Shown one piece after another: positions 1 to 7,509 of a stretch of 64,000 nucleotides of DNA (position 1 is the stretch's first letter; each line of letters opens with the position of its first letter). The DNA is taken from positions 4,057,646-4,121,645 of the forward strand of contig NZ_JADDXT010000002.1 in assembly GCF_015330165.1 (NCBI RefSeq). Direction: 5' to 3'. The notes beneath the pieces are model-generated. The model was not told the DNA's origin. It saw only the letters and a list, made by a program, of their open reading frames with translations, and ran no database searches. The stretch is from Zobellia roscoffensis. GTDB taxonomy: Bacteria > Bacteroidota > Bacteroidia > Flavobacteriales > Flavobacteriaceae. The translations under genes were made by a program, and so were the position numbers.

Positions 1-2
1 TA

Positions 3-848
3 ATAGATAGTTTTTCTGAGAAAGGTTGGGACCCTTTTCTCATTCTTAACGACTATGAGAATGCCCATATGGACGCTCAACAATTTGTAGAACAAATACA
101 GTCAAAAAGCATTAAAGCGCTTACCGGCAGTTGTATTTGTTGCAGTGGTATAGCGGAACTCAGGAACATCGTAAATAGAATTCCCAAAAGAAAAAATGGA
201 ATTACCTTAATTGAAGCTAACGGAACCTCTGATGCTTGCTCTCTTACGGAGTTCTTAGGCGTAGGCCTAAATGATAGGTTCTTACCCCCTATTCAAATAT
301 CTGTTGTAGATGTTAAAAACTGGCAAAAACGGGGAGAACATAATGAATTGGAAGCCAATCAGATTCAGGTTTCCTCACTTCTTGTTTTAACGCACTTAGA
401 AAATACAACCAAAAGCCGACAGGATGTAGTCGTTAAGGAAATAAAAGCGCTCAATCCACTGGCACGAATTAGCACTATGGAAGATTTAAATATTTCGCTT
501 CTTCCAGAACTTTTACCCGCTACCAATGCGCCTCAAAAAATGGAGCATCACAAAGCACATTGGTCTTCCTGCTCTGCAGATTTGCCCATTTTGCCCCACC
601 TAGAGTGTATCCATAGGATTTGTGAAGCCCTCCCCAAAAACATACTCAGGGTAAAAGGCTGTGCTCAAATCAATGAGGAAAGTGCTTACACTTATTTTGA
701 ACGCAACCCAGATGGCGAGGTCCATATTAGACCTTTTAACGGTGTTCCCATAACCGGCACCAAGCTCTTGGCCATAGGACCAGGCAGTAGTCCTGAAATT
801 TTAGAAAAAATAATACAACAAAGCCTTAACGCATCAATTTCAACATAG
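3..848 (+). CDS. COG0523/CobW-family GTPase-like protein, 5' end outside window
   Basis: The reading frame is open to the window edge. The codons before the first internal ATG (69) read as family sequence (LILNDYENAHMDAQQF, matching the NDxxxxxxDa region of G3E GTPases), so the gene starts upstream and its P-loop is not visible. The metal-binding motif is present as SCICC, followed by an acidic-Gly segment (IEANGTSD) like the usual ESTGxxxP. The guanine-specificity motif NKxD is not conserved: the equivalent stretch reads VLTHLE. The C-terminal third, from about 585, looks like a CobW_C domain. Family members are metal chaperones, often induced by zinc limitation. A 55-bp gap leads into a second, canonical COG0523 gene, so the two are probably co-transcribed. 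Family assignment is firm; GTP hydrolysis by this member is uncertain. Confidence 0.8.
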   Translation: MDSFSEKGWDPFLILNDYENAHMDAQQFVEQIQSKSIKALTGSCICCSGIAELRNIVNRIPKRKNGITLIEANGTSDACSLTEFLGVGLNDRFLPPIQISVVDVKNWQKRGEHNELEANQIQVSSLLVLTHLENTTKSRQDVVVKEIKALNPLARISTMEDLNISLLPELLPATNAPQKMEHHKAHWSSCSADLPILPHLECIHRICEALPKNILRVKGCAQINEESAYTYFERNPDGEVHIRPFNGVPITGTKLLAIGPGSSPEILEKIIQQSLNASIST

Positions 849-903
849 AAGAAAAAAACTTCAGCTAGAAAAAATACTAAGCGTCTCTTAAATTTTAAAT
901 CGT

Positions 904-2106
904 ATGGAAATGAAAAAACTACCTGTAACCGTATTAAGTGGCTTTCTAGGTGCTGGAAAAACCACCTTACTCAATCATATTTTACATAACAAAGAAGGGT
1001 TAAAAGTAGCTGTTATCGTAAATGATATGAGCGAAGTAAATATAGATGCCCAATTCATTGAAAATGAAAATACACTTTCTAGAACCGAGGAAAAACTGGT
1101 AGAAATGTCCAATGGATGTATTTGCTGTACCCTTCGTGAGGATCTTATGGTAGAAGTAGAAAAACTTGCCGCCCAGAATAAATTCGATTACCTATTGATA
1201 GAAAGTACGGGCATAAGCGAACCTATTCCCGTGGCACAGACCTTTACCTTTGAAAGCGAAGATGGCACTATTGACCTTAGCCGTTTCAGTTATGTTGACA
1301 CCATGGTTACCGTAGTGGACGGATTTAACTTCTTAAAAGACTTTTCCAGTCCGGACTATCTTACTACCAGGTCTTTAACGGATATTGAAGGAGACCATAG
1401 AACCATTGTTAATTTGCTTACCGATCAAATTGAATTTGCCAACGTAATCATCATCAATAAAATTGATTTAATTACGTCCGATCAATTAGAAGAACTTAGG
1501 GCTATTATTCATAAATTGAACCCCGAAGCGCGTATTATTACAGCTACTGAATCTAAAGTAGAACTAGTGGACGTTATCAACACAGGGTTGTTCGATTATG
1601 AGAAAGCAGAGGCCTCGGCAGGGTGGATTCAAGAATTGGAAAATGAACATGTACCCGAAACCGAAGAATACGGAATAGGTTCCTTTGTCTTCAGAAGTAA
1701 AAAGCCATTTCACCCAGAACGTTTTTTAACCTACCTGAACCAAAGTTTCCCTCAAAACATCATCAGAAGCAAAGGTTTGTTTTGGTTGGCCTCAAGATCT
1801 GACCAAGCATTATTATGGAGCTCTGCAGGTGGTTCTTGCAAAGCTGATTCTGCTGGTGTTTGGTGGACATCAATGCCCTTTTCAGAACGGATAAACTATG
1901 CTGCATTCTCTGAAAATCAAGATCAAATTGAATCAGACTGGGATGTTCTTTTTGGCGATAGAAAAATAGAACTGGTTTTTATTGGGCAGCATATAAATAA
2001 AGAAAAAATGATTTTAGAATTGAAAAATTGCCTGCTCACGGAGCCGGAAATAGACCTTTGGGAAAATCAATTATTCCCGCAACAAGACCAATGGCCCATA
2101 GCGTAG
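904..2106 (+). CDS. COG0523 (CobW/ZigA/YciC-type) GTPase, putative zinc metallochaperone
   Basis: This 400-residue protein has a P-loop GFLGAGKTT at residues 12-20, NDMSEVNIDA at about 40, the diagnostic metal-binding CICC at 71-74, ESTGISEP (Walker B region) at about 100 and NKIDL for guanine recognition near 185. A full CobW_C domain follows, starting about residue 235 (YGIGSFVFRSKKPF). COG0523 GTPases pass Zn(II) or other metals to client enzymes, and ZigA/YciC-type members are made under zinc starvation. Downstream lie an ABC ATPase (24-bp gap), a permease with a histidine-rich loop and an alkaline phosphatase, which all fit zinc. The start at 904 is ATG; an alternative ATG lies two codons later. 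Confidence 0.9.
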   Translation: MEMKKLPVTVLSGFLGAGKTTLLNHILHNKEGLKVAVIVNDMSEVNIDAQFIENENTLSRTEEKLVEMSNGCICCTLREDLMVEVEKLAAQNKFDYLLIESTGISEPIPVAQTFTFESEDGTIDLSRFSYVDTMVTVVDGFNFLKDFSSPDYLTTRSLTDIEGDHRTIVNLLTDQIEFANVIIINKIDLITSDQLEELRAIIHKLNPEARIITATESKVELVDVINTGLFDYEKAEASAGWIQELENEHVPETEEYGIGSFVFRSKKPFHPERFLTYLNQSFPQNIIRSKGLFWLASRSDQALLWSSAGGSCKADSAGVWWTSMPFSERINYAAFSENQDQIESDWDVLFGDRKIELVFIGQHINKEKMILELKNCLLTEPEIDLWENQLFPQQDQWPIA

Positions 2107-2130
2107 CAATAGTAGAAATACAATTTTAAG

Positions 2131-2760
2131 ATGGTTCAAACAGACAATCTCACATTTCATTATAAAAAAGCGGAACATAGGTTTCGCTTTCCCAATATAG
2201 ATTTAAAAGAGCAGGAAAGTTTACTCATTTTAGGAAAATCCGGAATAGGAAAAACAACCCTACTACATCTTTTGGCCGGTTTACTTAAGCCTGCAAGCGG
2301 AACGCTAATAATAGATAGCGTAGAGATCAACAAGCTGTCTCACTCACAATTAGATAAATTTCGGGGACAAAACATTGGGCTTGTATTTCAAAAAAATCAT
2401 GCCGTCAGGTCGTTAAACGTTCTGGACAACTTAAAGGCCCGCCTTTTTTTTAGCGGAAAGTCCATCAACCATACTGTAATCGATTCGTTATTTGAGCAAT
2501 TGGATCTAACCGAAATTAAAAAGAAACAAATCAATGAACTCAGCGAAGGACAACTACAGCGCTTAGGAATCGCTATGGCCGTAGTACATAACCCTCAAGT
2601 TATTCTAGCTGATGAACCTACCTCCAGTCTGGATGATGAAAATTGTATGGCCGTATTACGATTGTTACAACAACAGGCCGAGAAAAACCAAGCGAATCTA
2701 ATAGTTATTACCCATGATAACCGCATCAAGTCTGCGTTTAAAAATGTAATTACACTATGA
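2131..2760 (+). CDS. ABC transporter ATP-binding protein (LolD/MacB-type)
   Basis: A compact 209-residue ATPase with Walker A GKSGIGKT (35-42), a Q-loop at VFQKNH, an ABC signature in the variant form LSEGQLQRLG and Walker B VILADEPTSSLD followed by the H-loop THD. Size and motifs match the LolD/FtsE/MacB group that pairs with FtsX-type permeases. Its stop overlaps the start of the permease gene by four bases (ATGA), so the two are translationally coupled and form one transporter. The flanking CobW-type GTPase, His-rich permease and small DUF3299-like protein resemble the Zrg zinc-uptake ABC cluster of Vibrio as I remember it. The zinc substrate is inferred from context. Confidence 0.9.
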   Translation: MVQTDNLTFHYKKAEHRFRFPNIDLKEQESLLILGKSGIGKTTLLHLLAGLLKPASGTLIIDSVEINKLSHSQLDKFRGQNIGLVFQKNHAVRSLNVLDNLKARLFFSGKSINHTVIDSLFEQLDLTEIKKKQINELSEGQLQRLGIAMAVVHNPQVILADEPTSSLDDENCMAVLRLLQQQAEKNQANLIVITHDNRIKSAFKNVITL

Positions 2761-4052
2761 ATAATTGGAAAATAAGCCTTAAGAACCTTATCCATAAACC
2801 GCTCTATGCGTTTTTAAGTATATTTTCCCTATCTATCAGTATTGGTTTACTTCTGGGTATTCAACAATTGGACACTTCCATACAAAACCAATTTGAAAAT
2901 GGTTTGGGTGCTGTAGAAATGGTAGTTGGTGCCAAGGGAAGTCCGTTACAATTAGTGCTTTCCTCTGTTCTACACATAGATAACCCAACGGGGAATATCG
3001 CGTACAGCGAAGTGGTAAAAATGAAAAAAAATCCTTTGGTAAAAGAAGCCGTACCCATCTCCTATGGCGATAGCTACAAAGGCCACCGTATCGTAGGTGC
3101 TACGCTGGGTTTCGCTAAAATGTATAGTGCGGAACTACTGGAAGGAAGAGAAGTAGAAACTGCTATGGAAGCCGTTTTGGGCAATGATGTAGCCCAACGG
3201 TCAGGCTTAAAACTGGGTGATACATTTGTGAGTTCGCACGGACTAACGGAAAATTCAATCGAACAACATGAAGAATACTTTACGGTGGTCGGTATCTACA
3301 AGCCAACATATAAAGTTATAGATAGATTGATCGTAACCAACCTAGAAAGTATCTGGGATGTTCACGACCATGACGGGCATGAAGAAGGCCATGATGAAGC
3401 GCATTTAGAACCAGAACATGATGACCATAGTGAACATGAGAATCATGAAGACCATGAAAACCATGAAAACCACCATGCGCACGATTTGCATGAAGAAGAC
3501 GATGATAGAGAAATAACCTCTATTCTGGTTTCTTTTAGAAACCCAATTGGGCTCATGACCATGCCAAGAAACATTAATTCCAACACGGACATGCAAGCCG
3601 CCTTGCCCAAGTATGAGCTAGAGCGACTGTTTCGCTTTACGGGCGTTGGGGTCAAAGCAATCTCCTGGATTGCCTATATTATTCTACTCATATCCTGTGT
3701 TTCTATTTTTATCGGTCTATACAAAATGGTGCGTGAACGTGCTTTTGACCTTGCCTTGATGCGTACCTATGGTGCCAGTAATTTTCAGTTGTTTCGCATT
3801 GTGGGTTTTGAAGGTGTTCTAATGGTATTGGCATCCTTGATATTTGGTTTTTTGTTTTCCCTTATCGGATTATACTTTATGGTCAACCTATTTAAATCCC
3901 AATTTCAACAAGATATCATTCTCACATTTTCTACAGACCAAATGCTATGGACGGTCCTCATTGTAGTAGTCATTTCCGTAGTTTCAATTGTGTTGGCTAT
4001 TCTTCCTTTGTTGAAAATGAATATCTCAAAAATTTTAAGTGATGAAAAATAA
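2757..4052 (+). CDS. FtsX-type ABC permease with histidine-rich extracytoplasmic loop
   Basis: This 431-residue membrane protein has one N-terminal membrane helix (about 15-35), a large periplasmic domain and three C-terminal helices (about 302-322, 355-377, 398-420) with the FtsX region RERAFDLALMRTYGAS. That is the MacB/FtsX permease layout. Within the periplasmic domain, about residues 201-243 form an insertion with 15 histidines in 43 residues, alternating with Asp and Glu. Such stretches bind Zn(II) or related metals. It overlaps the ATPase gene by 4 bp and the next gene by about 11 bp. Together with the neighbouring zinc-type chaperones this suggests zinc handling at the inner membrane, most likely uptake; export cannot be excluded from sequence alone. 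Confidence 0.85.
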   Translation: MNNWKISLKNLIHKPLYAFLSIFSLSISIGLLLGIQQLDTSIQNQFENGLGAVEMVVGAKGSPLQLVLSSVLHIDNPTGNIAYSEVVKMKKNPLVKEAVPISYGDSYKGHRIVGATLGFAKMYSAELLEGREVETAMEAVLGNDVAQRSGLKLGDTFVSSHGLTENSIEQHEEYFTVVGIYKPTYKVIDRLIVTNLESIWDVHDHDGHEEGHDEAHLEPEHDDHSEHENHEDHENHENHHAHDLHEEDDDREITSILVSFRNPIGLMTMPRNINSNTDMQAALPKYELERLFRFTGVGVKAISWIAYIILLISCVSIFIGLYKMVRERAFDLALMRTYGASNFQLFRIVGFEGVLMVLASLIFGFLFSLIGLYFMVNLFKSQFQQDIILTFSTDQMLWTVLIVVVISVVSIVLAILPLLKMNISKILSDEK

Positions 4053-4479
4053 GCTTTTATACGTGCTATTCCTTCTGGTTTCGATGACGGCCGTGGGTCA
4101 AACGGACCTTACCTGGGATGATTTGGCAAAAATAGATTACACCGAAAAATATTTTCCGGCCTATGAATCTAACTTTCTGTATCCAGAATTTAGTAAAGAA
4201 ATAACCGACCTTCAAGGCAAAGAAGTAACCCTATCCGGTTATTTCTTAGATGTAGACCCCAATGGGGAACTCATTATACTATCCAAGAATCCATTGGCTT
4301 CCTGTTTCTTTTGTGGCAATGGCGGACCTGAAACAGCAGTAGAAATACAGTTCAAATCTAAACCCGACTTTAAAACAGACGATGTGGTGCTTATAACCGG
4401 CACATTACAACTTAATAAAGACGACGTGGAGCACTTTAATTACATACTTACCGATTGCTCTGGTTTTCAATTGAAATAA
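4042..4479 (+). CDS. Small exported protein, DUF3299-like
   Basis: The chosen start is the ATG at 4042, inside the 3' end of the permease gene (GTG at 4039 is the alternative). Residues 1-20 form a signal peptide ending near AVGQT. The mature ~125 residues contain SKEITDLQGKEVTLSGYFL, a conserved CFFCGNGGPE cysteine segment and a beta-rich end (VVLITGTLQL...FNYILTDC), consistent with an OB-like periplasmic domain of the DUF3299 type. The overlap with the permease gene ties it to the ABC transporter. DUF3299 proteins accompany a zinc ABC system in vibrios (from memory), so a role as periplasmic accessory of zinc transport is inferred. The paired cysteines could bind metal or form a disulfide. 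Confidence 0.65.
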   Translation: MKNKLLYVLFLLVSMTAVGQTDLTWDDLAKIDYTEKYFPAYESNFLYPEFSKEITDLQGKEVTLSGYFLDVDPNGELIILSKNPLASCFFCGNGGPETAVEIQFKSKPDFKTDDVVLITGTLQLNKDDVEHFNYILTDCSGFQLK

Positions 4480-4508
4480 TCAGTCATTTTATAACAAATC
4501 AATTCAAA

Positions 4509-5918
4509 ATGAACAGAAGAAAATTTTTCAGAAACGGATCACTGGCCACTTTAGGAACAACTTTACTACAACCGTTCAGTGGTGTGGCCAATACTCTTCC
4601 ATATAATAGTAAAAATAAAAAAGCCAAGAATATTATTGTAATCATAAGTGATGGCATGAGCACTGGTACCTTAAATATGACAGACCTGTATCTATCCAGA
4701 AAAACAGGTACAGGTACCAATTGGCTGCAACTGTACAAAGACAATAAGGTAACTAGATCCTTAATGGACATGGCTTCGGCCAGTTCAATTGTTACCGACT
4801 CCGCAGCTGCTAGCTCCTCGTGGGGCGGTGGTGTTCGTATTGCAAATGGCTCATTAAATGTGAGCAAAAACGGAGAAGAACATCTTCCCATTTGGCAAAA
4901 AATTAAACAGGCAGGCAAAAAAGCAGGTTGCGTTACTACGGTACCTATAACCCATGCTACGCCTGCCGGATTTTGTATAAATTCTAAATCTAGAAATGCC
5001 CAGGAACAGATAGCGGAAAAGTATTTAGAGCATAAGTTTGATGTGATGATGGGTGGCGGAAACAATTATTTTACTCCCGAGAAGAGAAAAGATAAAAAAG
5101 ACATGTATGAAGCTTTTGCATCAAACGGATATGAAGTAGTTAACACAAGAAACGACATGTTTTCCGCTTCAATTGACAAGCCTATATTAGGAGTTTTTCA
5201 TGATAACGGACTTCCATATACTATAGACAGACAAAATAGTAAAGAGCTACTTCAAAAAGTGCCTACGCTTGGCGAAATGACCCAAAAAGCTATTGAGGCA
5301 ATGAAAGACCACCCTAAAGGCTTTGTGTTGCAGGTAGAAGCAGGAAAAGTGGACTGGGCTGCTCATGGTAATGATATTGCCGGACTTATTTATGACCAGA
5401 CCGCTCATGACGAGGCCATTCAAATAGCAATGGATTTTGCGGAACAAGATGGAGAAACATTAGTTATTATCACCACCGACCACGGTAATGCTAACCCTGG
5501 TGTTATCTATGGAAATGATGCGAATGATAATTTTGATACCATTCAAGAATACAAACACACCAATGAATGGATATTAAACGGAATTGGTAAAGAAACGTCT
5601 ATTTCTCAAGTAAAAGAAAGGGTAAACTATGCCAATAATTTTTCAATAACCAATGAAGAATGTGAGCAGCTATTAAGCTATTATACCAACCTACAAACAG
5701 AAGATGGACTTTACAACCCCAAACACCTTCCTTTTAAGATTTTGGCTAAAATTCAGGAACAGCATAATTCCGTGGGTTGGATAAGTATGCAACATTCCGC
5801 TGATTATGTAGAACTGGCCATGTACGGGCCCGGCAACCATCTATTAAAACCGTTTATTAAGAACATAGACCTTCATTATTTAATGCTGGAAGCTGCAGAA
5901 ATTGAAAATAAATTCTAA
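4509..5918 (+). CDS. Alkaline phosphatase, Tat-exported
   Basis: The start is set at ATG 4509 because it yields a twin-arginine signal (NRRKFF followed by a hydrophobic segment to about residue 30), giving 469 residues; the frame is open further upstream. Family features include the first metal ligand in IISDGM, the nucleophile Ser98 in VTDSAAAS, a metal-ligand Asp and His in ITTDHGN, and a C-terminal His in MQHSADYVEL (usually HTADDVP). Alkaline phosphatases of this class need two Zn and usually one Mg. The gene starts only 29 bp after the small periplasmic gene, placing a zinc-dependent exoenzyme at the end of the apparent zinc operon. Phosphomonoester hydrolysis in the periplasm or outside is expected. 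Confidence 0.9.
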   Translation: MNRRKFFRNGSLATLGTTLLQPFSGVANTLPYNSKNKKAKNIIVIISDGMSTGTLNMTDLYLSRKTGTGTNWLQLYKDNKVTRSLMDMASASSIVTDSAAASSSWGGGVRIANGSLNVSKNGEEHLPIWQKIKQAGKKAGCVTTVPITHATPAGFCINSKSRNAQEQIAEKYLEHKFDVMMGGGNNYFTPEKRKDKKDMYEAFASNGYEVVNTRNDMFSASIDKPILGVFHDNGLPYTIDRQNSKELLQKVPTLGEMTQKAIEAMKDHPKGFVLQVEAGKVDWAAHGNDIAGLIYDQTAHDEAIQIAMDFAEQDGETLVIITTDHGNANPGVIYGNDANDNFDTIQEYKHTNEWILNGIGKETSISQVKERVNYANNFSITNEECEQLLSYYTNLQTEDGLYNPKHLPFKILAKIQEQHNSVGWISMQHSADYVELAMYGPGNHLLKPFIKNIDLHYLMLEAAEIENKF

Positions 5919-6019
5919 AGAATAAATTCTCTAAAAAAACCACTCATCAATACTATTTTTATACATGGGGTCTTCTTTAAATATATAGTCCTTGCTTCAT
6001 ATATAGATAAGATTAGCAA

Positions 6020-6692
6020 TCAAATAAACAATAGTAGTAAGGAAATATATTCTTGTTTCAATTTCAAAATAACCTTTCCCACATTCTTTTCTTCTAATCT
6101 AGCAATAAGGTTGAGCATGTAGGAGATTATTTTAGATTTGGGCGCTTTTATAAATTCTCCTAAGCTTAAGACTATGAGGTCTATTTTATCAATAGCGTCC
6201 TTTTGGTGATCCATACCGAGACCTCAAAGTAAATTTGCGTTATGCCATGATAGTTCTCGTGCTTTACCTAAACTAAAGTTTATGATTTGTTCATCTGTAT
6301 TTAGACCGGCTAAATCAAGTAAAAACAACAATCTAGACACTCTACTAAGTCGGTCTTGCATTTCATTAACAATGCTGGCGAGAATACTGTTGACTTTATT
6401 AAAATCATTTTCAATTTCCGCTATCTCCTTTCCATGCATTTCTGCACTAACAGCTAACCCCAAAATCAAGATTAATAGGTGTATTGATTCCCATCAATAT
6501 ATCTTGCAGAATGGTTAATGGCTCGTTTTTATTTTTAAAAGCAAATGCCCAAGATTTACTTATTGTAGGACTTCTTGTATGCTGGTCGCCACAGTTTTTC
6601 GCAACATCAAAATTTACAGCCACATCTCTAAATAAGTTGTAACTTTTTATTGATTCTTGAGCATTAAAAAATGTCGTAAGTAAAATTTTTTA
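6020..6692 (-). pseudogene. Decayed DUF5995-like gene
   Basis: Reading the minus strand from about 6692 gives a continuous segment with SKSWAFAFKNKNEPLTI and DILMGINTPINLDFG, which resembles the DUF5995 core (a W-AF segment, then LxGMNAHINxDLG). A frameshift near 6465 then moves the frame, and ILGLAVSAEMHG onwards continues the family pattern to WHNANLL. A TGA follows at 6226-6224, after which the same frame continues (GLGMDHQKDAIDKIDL...) to about 6020. There is also no start codon with a signal or ribosome site at the head. I read this as one gene broken by at least one frameshift and one nonsense codon. The family is named from memory of its motif; the function is not known to me. Confidence 0.6.
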
Positions 6693-6695
6693 GAT

Positions 6696-7294
6696 TTAAT
6701 AATACAGCCTAAAATCTAGTAATTTACAGACATTGTAATGCCTTTGGTGCAGCTCTTCTACGACCTCAAACATATCATCATCTTCTTCAAATAAGTTAAA
6801 GAATGCTTTATCAAGATTTGCACTGCTTACGCCGTTACGAGCATTTCCGTAGCCAGAAACTGCTTTGGCGTTTGTAATATCTAAAAAGTACTGAGCTTCT
6901 TCTTCGTCTAGGTCCAGAATTTTTGCATTTGAAAAATGCAGGATTTTGCCTTTTAAACGACCTTCAAAGATTTCGGCAATTTCTTGTAGAGTATAGTAGT
7001 AATCATTTAGACAGATACTATTTGCTTCCCCATGCATTACTAAATAAATGATTTCATAATCCTAAAATTATGATCATTTAATACAAGTGCATTTAAGCTA
7101 GCTTCTAACCCTTCAATGGTGTCGCATGTTTTATAAATACTGGCTATGCCATAGTTCATGGCCAGTTGCGCTAAGTTTTTTTGTGCTTCAGTTACCTGGT
7201 CCGTTTCTAATTCAGAAACCCCTTCTAAACAGTAAATGAAATGGTCTTCACCTGTAGATAGGTTTTGAGGTAACTGTTGTCTTTTTTCTAACAA
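6696..7294 (-). pseudogene. Frameshifted copy of the DUF6642-like gene
   Basis: Two abutting frames (7294-7040 and 7037-6696) together align end to end with the intact 199-residue protein encoded at 11391-10792. The break is a single missing T: the intact gene has ATCCTTAAAATTATG where this copy has ATCCTAAAATTATG (near 7062), so the N-terminal frame runs into RIMKSFI and stops. Downstream of the break the 113 C-terminal residues differ from the intact copy at only five positions, so the inactivation looks recent. The -7 promoter box is also altered (TAATTTTA at 7332-7325 against TAATTTTG in the intact copy). The next gene downstream is the DUF5995-like wreck, so this whole interval is decaying. 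Confidence 0.88.
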
Positions 7295-7509
7295 GTTTTA
7301 GAATTTATTTACATATATGAAATGTAAAATTAAAATAAGCTTTTATATTTTTCAATTTAATTTCAAAACCATTCATGCTATATCCATTTATTGCTTTTTT
7401 TAAAAGTAATGTACAACTAAATAAAACTAATTTGTTGCTAATCTTCTATTAAAAAGAATCTCAGGTAGCGCTATTTCTTTATATTTACCAAGTAAATAGT
7501 TCACCCCTT

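Noticed and set aside
3405..3655. Two minus-strand frames rich in Met, Val and Phe
   Set aside because: They are the antisense reading of the histidine-rich loop and have no start signals.
4499..5065. 188-codon open frame on the minus strand
   Set aside because: It is antisense to the alkaline phosphatase gene, whose motifs are unambiguous.
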